Made by a program: the position numbers and the translations under genes. This document shows positions 1 through 11,000 of a stretch of 42,432 nt of DNA, piece by piece. The stretch is from Tubiluchus corallicola (taxonomy: Eukaryota; Priapulida; Priapulimorpha; Priapulimorphida; Tubiluchidae): the NCBI GenBank assembly GCA_030141605.1, contig JAQGDQ010001404.1, positions 1-42,432 of the forward strand, written 5' to 3'. The notes beneath the pieces are model-generated. The model was not told the DNA's origin. It made no database searches and worked only from the letters and a program-made list of their open reading frames with translations. Within the stretch, counting starts at the first letter, position 1. Every line of letters starts with the position of its first letter.

Positions 1-16
1 TTTACTACTTATACTT

Positions 17-43
17 GGTGGTATCGAAACTAACCCTGGACCC
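17..43 (+). other. 2A-like ribosome-skipping motif in the LINE reading frame (GGIETNPGP)
   Basis: Reading from base 2 in the same frame as the endonuclease gives a leucine-rich run followed by GGIETNPGP. The 2A family consensus is D-x-E-x-N-P-G-P, where the ribosome fails to join the final G and P. The same motif is known at the N-terminus of the endonuclease/RT ORF in CR1/L2-type LINEs of sea urchins, molluscs and other invertebrates. Here the aspartate is replaced by glycine, so activity is uncertain. The frame is open to the window edge, so the protein starts upstream. Confidence 0.75.
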
Positions 44-55
44 ATTTTGCCAAAT

Positions 56-58
56 AAC

Positions 59-93
<35 letters not shown>

Positions 94-133
94 TAACAAT
101 AACAATAATAATAACACAAACAATAATAATACC
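56..133 (+). repeat. AAT/AAC triplet microsatellite encoding an asparagine tract
   Basis: This is a run of AAT and AAC codons, interrupted by ACA, lying in frame inside the LINE ORF between the 2A-like motif and the endonuclease. It reads as a polyasparagine linker of about 20 residues. The Ns in the translation are real asparagine codons, not sequence gaps. Confidence 0.9.
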
Positions 134-1288
134 AGCGATGAGCTAAAAAAATTCATGATTACTTATAAAAAGAACATCAAATTTCTAAATATAAATATTC
201 AAAGTCTCGACAAAAAACACTGGCTGCTGAAAGATACAATTCACGCCACCGAAAATCTGATTGTAGGCATAACAGAAACTTGGCTACATAAACAAATACT
301 TAGCAACACCATAGAATTACCTAATCACACATTAATAAGAAGAGATAGATGTAAAAATAAGAAAGGTGGATGGGTTGCGATGTATATACCTTCTCACCTG
401 AGACCACAAGAAATGAAAGGCATCAGAACCGGCAAGATTGAATCTGTTTGGTGCAGCATTGAGAACTATGTAATAGAAACCATATATAGACCACCCAATC
501 TCAAACACAAAACATTTTTCAAATACTTTAGTGAAGAACTAGAACGCAGTGTTTTCGAAAATAAAAAAGTTCTTATAATGGGCGATTTCAACTTTGATAT
601 TTTAGCTACAAACACACTGGCATACAAAACATACACAGAGCTCTTAAAACAATATAATGTCCACATACTTAACAACAATAAACCTACTCGAATTTCTAAA
701 ACATCAGCCACAGTAATCGACCATTTCATTTCAAATAGTAACAATAATTTCGTAGCATATGATACTTTCCCGTGTGATTATTCAGATCATCATTTCACAA
801 TATTAGTAGATAAAATGACCCCACAGCATAACAATAACCAAAATTCAGTCTGGCATTTAATGAGAGACTAGGCCCAATACAACAAACATTCATACTTAAT
901 CGACTTAGCAAAAATGAACTGGACCTCCATATATATGACTGATAAAATAGATAATGTCGAATATTGCCTTAATGTACATGCACCATATAAAAACGTAAAA
1001 CAAATCCCACAACAAAGCAAACTCAATAACGAAAGTAGCTGGACAACACCTGAACTTGACAAACTAAGAATAGCGAAAAACAGAATGTATAATATATGGG
1101 AAAAGAACAAAACTAAAAACAATCATAACAATTATAAAAAAAGAGAAATCAATTTAATAATCTTAATAAATGCTTGAAAAATAAACATATACAACAACAA
1201 TGTAAAAATGCAACAAATACCATAGAAAAATGGAAAATTATTAACAATTTAATAAATAAATAAACTAACGCGTGTTGACGAAATTAAG

Positions 1289-3069
1289 ATGAACAACGCT
1301 GTTATTACAAAACCCAAAGATATTGCCAACGCGCTAAATGCAATATTCCTGAATCTTGGAAATTTTAAGGGAGTGGCTTCTCATATTAGCAATAATATAA
1401 TTAATAAATTAAAAAACAAATCGTCTAACACAGTATTCTCATTCAAAAGCGTCACAGTTGGAGAAATTAACGATATATTAAATAACCTAAGTTCCAACAA
1501 AGGGAGTGGACCATCAGATATTCCTATCAAAATTCTAAAAGATAGTGCATCTGTAATAGCCCCGCATATGACTTACATTGCTAATCAGATAATTATGAGA
1601 GGCGAATTTCCAATGGTATGTAAAATGGCAAACGTGACTCCAATCCATAAAAAAGATCCAAAATGTGATCCCATGAATTATCGCCCAATTTCCGTAATCC
1701 ATTGTTTCGGCAAAGTCTGGGAAAGGGTAATTTATGATCAGATAAATATATATGTAAATAAACATGAACTTTTATCAAAGCATCAGTTTGGCTTCCATAA
1801 ACACCATTCAACCATTGACGCCCTAATACACACAACAGAAAATTGGAGACATAGTTTAGACAACAAGCAATACATTTTAGCAGCATTTTTGGATTTAAGT
1901 AAAGCTTTCGATAGCATTAATCACGAACTACTTTACGATAATTTAAAACAAATCGGATTAGATTATCGTTAAAACTGATACAAAATTATCTCAAAGATAG
2001 ACAACAACGAGTAAAGTTAGATACAACCAACTTTTCTGACTGGGCCACGTTAAACAGAGGTATACCGCAAGGAACACTACTAGGTCCGTTATTATTTTGC
2101 CTATATATAAACAACATATCCAGTGTATTAAAACACTCACAAATAACGCAATACGCTGATGACACTACAATCTACATAGCCCATGAAAATGTCCAAACTG
2201 CAGAAAATTATTTAGAAGAAGATATAAAAAATATAAATATGGCATTTAGTCATTACAAGCTAAAAATGAATAATGACAAAACAGAATTCATGATACTGTC
2301 ACCCCCATTAAATACTAATGATGCATCATCAACCACTTTGACAATAGATAATGCTGTAATCAAACAAACTAACAATGTTAAATTCCTGGGCATACAAGTA
2401 GACAATAATCTTTCATGGGATGAACACTTTAATAACATATACACAAAAATGGCATCAAGCACATCATATCTCCGACAAGTTAAAGGGCAACTAACAAAGG
2501 AAACTAAAACACTAATATATAAAACTTTAGTTCTACCACACTTCTTATATGGATGTATGCTACTTCAAAAAACCAAAAGAGAAAATTACTTAAAATTAAA
2601 TCTCCTTCAAAACTATGCGTTGAGATTGATAGCTGGGTACTCATACAAACATAAGGCAGGTAGACAAAAATTCAAAGCTTCAACAACTAACCTGAGAAAA
2701 ACTTTAAAATTCCCAATCATTGAAGCACACAAAGAATATTTTACTCTGCTTTTTATATTTAAATACATTAACAACATCAGCAAACCATTCCAGAATAACA
2801 GATTTACCTTTTTTCCAAATCCTATCGTTAATTCCAGAACAAGCAATCTAAAACAAATTAGGACAAATACCCGCTATTGAACGAACTCTGTAATCAAACA
2901 AGCAATTTTACTTTGGAATTCTCTACCATTACAGGTTAAACAAATCAAGTCCCTATCAGCATTTAAAACAAAATTAAAATCACTAATATTAACCAGATAT
3001 GAAATACCATCACACCAGTACGACAACATACACACTAATTCAGAATTCATATACCCACGGCCATATTAA
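1289..3069 (+). pseudogene. LINE reverse transcriptase and C-terminal domain, interrupted
   Basis: RT blocks appear in order: NYRPISVIHCFGKVWERV near 1677, QFGFHKHHST near 1787, motif A LDLSKAFDSINHELL near 1890, motif B GIPQGTLLGPLLF near 2060 and motif C YADD near 2150. The frame changes once, around 1969-1972, between motifs A and B, and is then open to a TGA at 2878-2880. The same frame continues beyond that stop through a WNSLPLQV block to a TAA at 3067-3069, which is the usual end of CR1/L2 RT proteins, so the TGA looks like a point mutation. All RT catalytic aspartates are present but not in one frame. Confidence 0.9.
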
Positions 3070-3263
3070 TTAAATCATAATTTGTTTTTTTTTTGTGTAT
3101 GGTTGTAAATATGTTTGATTTTATTCGTCATTACTGCACAGTAGTTTAGATTGCACTGACGCATTTGCCTTCAGCAGTGTAAGTTTTTATTAACTAACAC
3201 TGATTGATTATCTCTGTAAAGTTTTTATCAGTGATTATCAATGTTTTAATGGCAAATAAAGAT

Positions 3264-3267
<4 letters not shown>

Positions 3268-3293
<26 letters not shown>
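3268..3293 (+). repeat. TA dinucleotide tail of the LINE
   Basis: Uninterrupted TA repeats directly follow the AATAAAGATTATTA element end. The second LINE copy at 33,700 ends with a similar AATAAAGATTATTA plus ATT repeats, so this is the family's 3' terminus. Confidence 0.75.
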
Positions 3294-3294
<1 letters not shown>

Positions 3295-6200
3295 AGACCT
3301 AGCTTTTGTATCCAAGTAGCATTTATTTGCAAACAGCAAGAGAAAATAAGCGTAAAAACAATTCCTAGTAAATAAATATTTGTTGGGAAACTGAAATTCA
3401 GCATTACTAATGAAACAAAACGTGAAAGATAAAAAACTGGAATTTTTCGACTCACATCTATGCCATCAGAAATTAACGGAAGTGGCACAAGCAGAAAATA
3501 CTTACAGAAAGTCACAGCTGTTAGTAATGACAGTAAAATGTCACGCGATTTTGGGTGACCATGTGGATTTGCATAAAGACTTATTCGATAACTTGATTTT
3601 AGCTTGCAGTAGTTGTGCAGCTAAATATGTTTTTAATGTAAAGAAAATCTTATAGTTATGAAAGGGCAAACTATTGTAAGAAAATCATTAACTCATCTGG
3701 TTCTAAGTACATAATCTACAAGACAATCAATCCTCAGTTAGGAGTCCAAAAAGTCCATAGGAGTACGTAAATCAGGAGTTCAGTGTTAATGTACCTGAAG
3801 TGAAAGCGTTTACAAGATCATGGAGGGAGATAGAATAGGATGTCCAGGAAAGATTCCCTTTGTGTTTGCAGAACAACACATACTGTGCCACTGTGGGAAA
3901 GTGAACATGTTAGAGAACTGTATAGCAATTTAGACATTACTAATATACAGTCATTATATAATAGATTGGACCAACATAATCTAATGCATTTTTCATGGCA
4001 TGTTTAATGCTTTGGCGGAAAGCTTTTTCTGGGTGACTCTGTATTTAATGGGATTCAGATTTTTGTGGACACTGAAGGAAATATTTTGTGGAGCAGGAAT
4101 GATTTGTTTCCACACTATATCAGAGCATGTCCACAAAAACAAGAAAATTTTGTGGACAAATTCCACGAACGTTGTACAGAAATTTGAATTTGGAGTGTGG
4201 ACGTAAGTTACAAAGCTCTGTAATCGTGTCCTGTAGCCTTCCGTCGTTTCTGAACTTAACCTTCTTGGTATGCTTTCTTCCCTTCGGCCGAGCTGTATCC
4301 TGTTTCCTATCGAGCTGTATCCTTCGTTCACAGCGACTGTCAATTGACTTCAACAGGCGTTCCAGCTGTTTGAGAAGCGAAAATAGCTCCAAGTTCTTTC
4401 CAATCACATTGCAGTAATTAAATCACAATGCAAACTTTCCGCGATAATGTTCGTCGTGGGCAGCGCATTGTTGTGCACCTGGTGACTTTTGAAAATCACA
4501 GGGTTAATGTCGATAATCTCTGATAAATCTGGCAAAATGTTTATTCGTATTTCTGAATATTAGCTTATAGCAGCGTTTCAATTGATAGACGACATTGGCG
4601 AAGTATTCAATATTTTAGCTCTCATTCGACTGCAAATAGGACAATTACAAGTTTCATTGTTGTGCCCGATTAACTTGCTGGCCATTGAAAAAAAAAACAT
4701 GCGACCATGCATAGCAAAACCGTCCATTAATTTAATTGTAGGCTAGAGGTAAAAAAAGCCAGAATTGTTTCTATGAGTTAACTACTTAATTTTGTCACAT
4801 ATCAAAGACACTTGTTTTTCCCGAGTTGTATAACAGTTATCACACCTGTAATTAGCATTTTTGGTGACTGACTTAGCTGAAATGACGCTAACATACAGAA
4901 ATTGCGGGACTACATGACACATGTACAGTTACAGTATAGGCCCTATAGCTAGGTACAAAAGCCTTATGTCTGTATATGTGTGAGAAAGTGGTAATACAAT
5001 TTCTACCAAATTATATTATACTTGCAATTATCTGTGATGAAAACTACCTTTTTACAGTACAAGTACCATCAAGGGAATGCAAACATTTTACTTGTCACAT
5101 AAAATTATAAAGCTAAGCACAACATAGTCATAACAAGTATCTCAGAAGGTAAAAATGATATATGTAATTACAAATCTTAATATTTAACATGTTTAAAACA
5201 AATTTTATAATATTAAATTCTTATAACTTTACAACCATCTGAACTCTGTACAAAAATCAAAAATAACTATGTAATTGTGACGTTAAAGTTGAAAATGTTG
5301 AATTTGTATCACCTGTAATTACCCTGATTTGTATGTTTACCTGGAAATGATAACATGGAGCACGTTTACAACAATGTACTTAAATAGCAGATTATTTATA
5401 AAATTGGCATAGTTATTTTCACATGTTTTTTTCGGTTTTGTAGGTCATCTGTGTGATCACGTAATCACAACTGTCGGCACTTTCAGTTTCTGGCGCGGGT
5501 ACTTTTCCAAAGGAACTGTAATATTTTATCAAAATATGCTTTCTGGTGGGTACTGAGACGCAACCCATTGGTTTGTAGCAGATGATTACTGGCCACCTGA
5601 CAGGATTAGACTGTAGCGTCAGAATAAACGACGAACTATCCATTATACATATATTGTTCAGAACTATGAATTACATTCCTTTGTTTTTTTAATATTTAAC
5701 TCGTGTCAACCTTGCATCAAGTTTATTTGCAATATTGAAAATGATAATTCTTTATCTTTTTGGATGTTTCTTTGTCGTTTCACAGTGCTGTATTATGATA
5801 AGATTTACTTTCAACAGAAATAATGGAACATACCAATGTTTTGATAACAAAATTTTGTTCCGAATCTCTCAGATGGAACTGCATTTGATCTTCTGTCAAT
5901 TATGGGAATAATGGAACAATTTGAAAGTTTGCGTGAAAAGTTCTTAGCGACGAAAGTTATGCTCCACAGGACATTGCAACTAGATGAATGGATGGCTGCT
6001 GAAAAAAGCTCATCTATCATGTTACCAGGTGTTTAGTGTATTGTTTAAAATGGGCACATGTAGCTAGTCAAATAAATGAATTATTGAAGTGAAATGCGAA
6101 TGTCACAGGCCCTGAAAAGAATCAGTTCTATCAATTTTTCTGACTGTTACCAGATTCAGATTTTGTCAGGAGAGGAAAAGGTAGTATGGTAACGTGGAAG

Positions 6201-7933
6201 AGGAAACAGAAGAATTTGGAATCTCTAAACATCGTTCCGAGACCTAAGCAACTGACTTACCTCGCGTTTGAACTTGAACGTTTATATGCACCCTGAGAAA
6301 CCAACACATTATTCACGTGACAGCTGATAAAGCATATAAAGACTTGTCTAGAAGGAAAAAAGTGTCATTGGATGATTTGGAGCATATCGCATGGGTTGCG
6401 TATCAAGGAGAACTGTTGAGGCCAGGCACTGATTCCTAACAGTGACCTAACTTTACCATCACCATTTGACTTAGTTCGGAAAAGTTTGGATACTTTTACA
6501 TCTGCCACAGCACAATTTGGTTTATAGGTAATAATATTTAATAAGTTAATGACACTCCTGGTGTTTTAGAATACAAAATTTACTACAGTTTCCTTGTATC
6601 TTCTTTATAAGTAAACGTTTCCCAGTTTAGTAAAACTATTCCAGCTATATGGAATGGTGAAGGTAAATTGTGTCAAAACTTCCGGAACGTTCAAAATTTC
6701 TATTTAGACACCAAAATCATTAGGCTGTCTGCTTGGATTGTTAAGCCCTTATAACCTAGCAACAGCCATCTTGGCGGCCATCTTGACATTTGTGGTTGAT
6801 TTCATAACAAAAATTAATTACCATAATGAATTCTCGCACTGTGCAAAGTTTCGAACTTTTTAAGTCAAAATGAGCATTTTTCCACCAGTCTTGTAGACTA
6901 AACACCCATTCACTTTGGTCAAATGGTGGCCATAATTTTTGAAGCCATAAGTGGATACTTAACGCTGTTCAGATCTTGGCCTATTTTAGACATGTTATTC
7001 TCTGAACCAAGAAACATTTTCTTGCAATTTTTCATGGATACGTCAGCAAATTGACCCTATTAAATGACTTGCGATTGTCTTCTTTTAAAAATTTCAAAAA
7101 GCATGCCGCAGCGTGTTAATCATGTATTTTCACACTTTGTAAATGTGTATAAGTATAAAATCTTTAAAAAGTCAACAATACACAGTTAGACGAACACTAT
7201 TTGTTACAAATTGGTCATTCATATTAAAAACTCTCAAAAAACTCCATCCTCAAGCATAAATAACATCTACTTACTTTTTTACTTGCCTTTTTATGCAATA
7301 GTATTATGTATATAATCTAAGGGTATTAGTTTTAATATACTATATACTTAATAATGTACTACATTTTAAATTTTAAATAAAAACAAAAATTATTTGCTAT
7401 CAGCTAATCATTGTGGTCGTAGTGGTCCTTTGTCTGATGGTCCGTTTACTTGCGACTCTTTGTTTAATGGTCCTTCTTTGCCCGCCCACCAGATGATTTA
7501 TGTATGCATGTATATTGTATAAGTACATAATTAGTTGTGTAGGCGTATCGGTCTTGTACAGTTAATTAATTTGACAAAGACGAGTGACAGATTCATATTT
7601 TCACTATAGCAGTTCAAGTCTGACATAGCTGTGTGTTTAATGTATCACTGAAATATACTTATATTTTAAATTACTTAACCTTGTGTTCTAGTGACTGTTA
7701 ATCTTTCGCGAACTTTGGTTTTGTGGTCGCTATTTTCTTTGTATTCTCGCATGTGCAGTATAACTAATTAAATTTGAAATAAATCGGTTGCTTAATAATT
7801 AAGGTCTTACGAACGCCATGCTTTGCGTGAAAAGCTACACATTTTAGAAGCGTACGCTTTTGGAACAGTACATTTCAAAAATCACAATCAAAACATTAAG
7901 TGTAATTACAGCGTTTCAGCCAGTGTTAGCCAA
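3294..7933. other. Non-coding stretch between the LINE and the B3GAT start codon
   Basis: Only short, unconvincing open frames occur here, on both strands. I see no known protein family, tRNA or rRNA. It should hold the promoter and 5' leader of the glucuronosyltransferase gene, but no clear TATA box or initiator can be assigned. One patch (about 5870-6530) looks coding and is listed separately. Confidence 0.6.
5870..6532 (+). other. Unrecognised coding-looking remnant in two blocks
   Basis: Block 1 (about 5870-6037) has a helix-like amino-acid pattern including MEQFESLREKF and ends at a TAG. Block 2 (about 6316-6438 and, after a one-base frame change, to 6526) reads SLDDLEHIAWVAYQGELLRPG and then SPFDLVRKSLDTF before a TAG. 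The composition is protein-like, but no family comes to mind. The frame changes and stops could mean a pseudogene or missed introns. No start codon or splice pair could be fixed. Confidence 0.25.
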
Positions 7934-8033
7934 ATGAACAGAATTGCAGTGAATTATTGTAAATTGCTCTTGCTTACAACTAGCATGATCACTTTTTTTC
8001 ATCTTTTGACAAATTACGATGACTGGAACAAAG
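7934..8033 (+). CDS. B3GAT: B3GAT exon 1: start codon, cytoplasmic tail and signal anchor
   Basis: The ATG at 7934 is the first ATG in its frame. It encodes MNRIAVNYCK followed by the hydrophobic stretch LLLLTTSMITFFHLL. The donor is AAAG|GTTTGT at 8033/8034, leaving one base of the next codon. This phase matches the acceptor at 10750/10751 exactly. The donor is weaker than consensus and the anchor contains polar residues, so this exon is the least certain of the four; the exact three-residue offset to human GlcAT-I across the protein argues for it. Confidence 0.72.
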
Positions 8034-11000
8034 GTTTGTAAAAATCAGTAATTTGGAACCAGAATTATTGAATCTTTGAAACTGAAAAAGAAGAATTGTA
8101 AAAAAAGTCTAGTTTTTTATATTAAAATCAATCATTATAGGTCAGCCAACTCTAGATCAATAACTAATAACTACATAATTTTTTGTGGTTTTGTAAGTGT
8201 TTGAAATTTTCCATGGATGATTATTAGGCCTTATTATTTAAAATCAAAATTTTAAGGTATTTTTTATTAATGGTGGCCATTCACCCATAATTACCAAATG
8301 TTTAAACTAAACTTGTCTGAAAAAAGGAAATGCGAGAAAGTGTGCCCTGCACTGATACTGGATTTGAACCATGACATTTAAATTACAGTTAGCTTTTGCT
8401 TAACTTAATTTATATAGACTGGCAAAAAGCGCAACTCCAATAATTTCTACTAAGATGACAATAATTTATACAATAGTATCTACTGAGAAGAAAATAGTCT
8501 CTATGATAGTGTCTACTAAGATGACAATAGTCTCTACAATAGTCTCTACTGAGCGGAAAATAGTCTCTATGATAGTGTCTACTAAGACGACAATAATTTA
8601 TACAATAGTATCTACTGAGATGAAAATAGTCTCTATGATAGTGTCTACTAAGACGACAATAGTCTCTACAATAGTCTCTACTGAGCGGAAAATAGTCTCT
8701 ATGATAGTGTCTACTAAGACGACAATAATTTATACAATAGTATCTACTGAGATGAAAATAGTCTCTATGATAGTGTCTACTAAGATGACAAGTCTCTACA
8801 ATAATATCTACTGAGATGAAAATAGTCTCTATGATAGTGTCTACTAAGATGACAAGTCTCTACAATAGTCTCTACTGAGCTGAAAATAGTCTCTATGATA
8901 GTGTCTACTAAGATGACAATAGACTCTACAATAGTCTCTACTGAGATGAAAATAGTCTCTATGATAGTGCCTACTAAGACGACAATAATTTATACAATAG
9001 TATCTACTGAGATGAAAATAGTCTCTATGATAGTGTCTACTAAGACGACAATAGTCTCTACAATAGTCTCTACTGAGATGAAAATAGTCTCTATGATAGT
9101 GCCTACTAAGACGACAATAATTTATACAATAGTATCTACTGAGATGAAAATAGTCTCTATGATAGTGTCTACTAAGATGACAAGTCTCTACAATAATATC
9201 TACTGAGATGAAAATAGTCTCTATGATAGTGTCTACTAAGATGACAAGTCTCTACAATAGTCTCTACTGAGCTGAAAATAGTCTCTATGATAGTGTCTAC
9301 TAAGATGACAATAGACTCTACAATAGTCTCTACTGAGATGAAAATAGTCTCTATGATAGTGCCTACTAAGATGACAATGGTCTTTACAATAGTCCCTACT
9401 GAGATGACAATAGTCTCTTATGATAGTGTCTACTAATAAGATGACAATAGTCTCTACAATAGTCTCTACTGAGATAAAAATAGTCTCTATGATAGTGTCT
9501 ACTAAGATGACAAAAGTCTCTACAATAGTCTCTGCCGTGATGAAAATAATCTCTATAATAGTGTCTACTAAGATGACAATAGCTTCTATAATAATCTCCA
9601 CTAAGATGAAAATAGTCTCTACAATAGTCTCTACAGAGATGACAATAGTCTCTATAATAATCTCTACCAAGATGTCAATAGTCTCTACTAAAATAACAAT
9701 TGTCTCTACTAATATGACAATAGTCTCTATAATAGTCTTTATTGAGATGACAACATTCTCTACTGCCATAAAAAGTGTGATGATAGAAAAATTTAATATT
9801 GCTGATGGTCAAAAATAACTAATTATCTGAGCGGAATGCCATTTGGCATATGTGAAATTCAAGCCAGATCTTAGAATTTCTGCACAGATGTGAAAGCAAG
9901 TGTAGGAGAATCTGTTATATTTATATAAAACTTTTATTTAGAGTATATATTTATACCATATAGTTACACTTTTGTAGAAAATTTCTTCGCATTCAATTCG
10001 AAGATGCGAGATATCAGACGCGAGATGAAAACATTGTACTGTCTTTATCTTTTCTTACTTACACTAATTAAATTATACTAATGTATTTAAAATTAAGCAA
10101 TTGTAGATATAGCCCAAAAGAGATCTTGTTGAAAATTCAGGTTGTTTAGCAGAATAACTTTTTAACGTTCATAAAAGTTACATCAGATTTCACGAATGTC
10201 TCTTCGACTCGTTTACTTGAACAAGAATGAACCCGTAATTTTTTTCTGCGAGCTTTCATAGTTAACGAAAAGATATGAACCCTGTTGTCTTAATATTACT
10301 AATGTTGGCGTTATGAAGTTTCCGAGTCTGGTTTTTCCAAGTAAAATCCAAGACAATAAGTCAAGCATTTGCTTTCATATTACGATATATATGAAATAAT
10401 TGCTGTCTACTAGCTCTGTGTATTACAAGATCGTCACGACTGCTGTGTAGCTGTAGCAAGCTGCCTCTTTAGTTTAAGAAGACAAACAGTCCAAATTTTG
10501 TAATTTGGTCGCTGGTTACTGGCCGAAAAGTTACAAGTTGGGAATTAATTAACTAAGTGGAATTCCTAGATAATTCAGTGGTGCGAATTTGGCAAAAATC
10601 AATGCTGTGGCATCCGGATAAAAGGCTGATGTCATCTCAAGTCCTTATTCTGTAAGTGCTGCTTACTATATCAGTTTCAGTTTAGTGAACTAGTTTGTTT
10701 TTCTTTTTCATTAACATCAATGAACTAACGTTGTCAACAATATGTTGCAGGAAAGGATCGCTTAATTATCAAATTCAGCACCAAAAGAACATCTGAGACA
10801 ATTATTGGTAACTTATTGGACAGTAAGCAAAATCATCAAAGGATTATCGTGGCCAATGAATTACGTCTATGTGACAACACAAATTGCTCACAGATGCCGA
10901 AAATTTACGTAATAACACCAACATACGCACGTCCAGTGCAGAAAGCAGAATTAACTCGCATTTCTCAGACATTTTCTGTAATTCCTTGTTTACACTGGAT

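Larger units (their letters stand above)
2..1177 (+). pseudogene. LINE endonuclease domain (EEP/APE type), interrupted
   Basis: Open from the window edge, this stretch carries the classic APE-type endonuclease blocks in order: NINIQSL near 195, ITETWL near 270 (catalytic glutamate), IYRPPN near 485, MGDFNFDIL near 580 (metal and phosphate contacts) and a terminal SDHHFTIL near 785 (catalytic Asp-His). A TAG at 869-871 breaks the frame, and the same frame then runs on to 1177 through the linker between endonuclease and RT. The ATG at 914 is internal to the old protein, not a separate gene. A shift near 1150-1162 moves the remaining linker to another frame. The endonuclease nicks target DNA for target-primed reverse transcription; this copy cannot make the whole protein. 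Confidence 0.88.
1..3293 (+). mobile_element. Decayed CR1/L2-like non-LTR retrotransposon (LINE), 5' end outside the window
   Basis: The region reads as one LINE polyprotein broken by several lesions: a 2A-like motif, an asparagine tract, an apurinic-type endonuclease and a reverse transcriptase with a C-terminal WNSLP-type domain. It ends in a short 3' UTR (3070-3267) and a TA microsatellite tail (3268-3293) after AATAAAG, which is typical of CR1/L2-group elements that end in short repeats rather than poly(A). Lesions seen are an in-frame TAG at 869-871, frame changes near 1150-1162 and between 1262 and 1289, a frame change near 1969-1972, and an in-frame TGA at 2878-2880. The copy is therefore not autonomous. 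Clade assignment rests on motif style only; a Jockey-superfamily neighbour such as Crack or Rex is possible. Confidence 0.9.

Noticed and set aside
5419-5643. 74-residue minus-strand frame starting MDSSSFILTLQ
   Set aside because: Composition is passable, but no family, no downstream exon and no clear donor site were found, so it stays uncalled.
8455-9818. Long open frames on both strands rich in Ile, Val, Ser, Thr
   Set aside because: They are produced by a 33-bp repeat with no stops in some frames; no start context, splice signals or domain.
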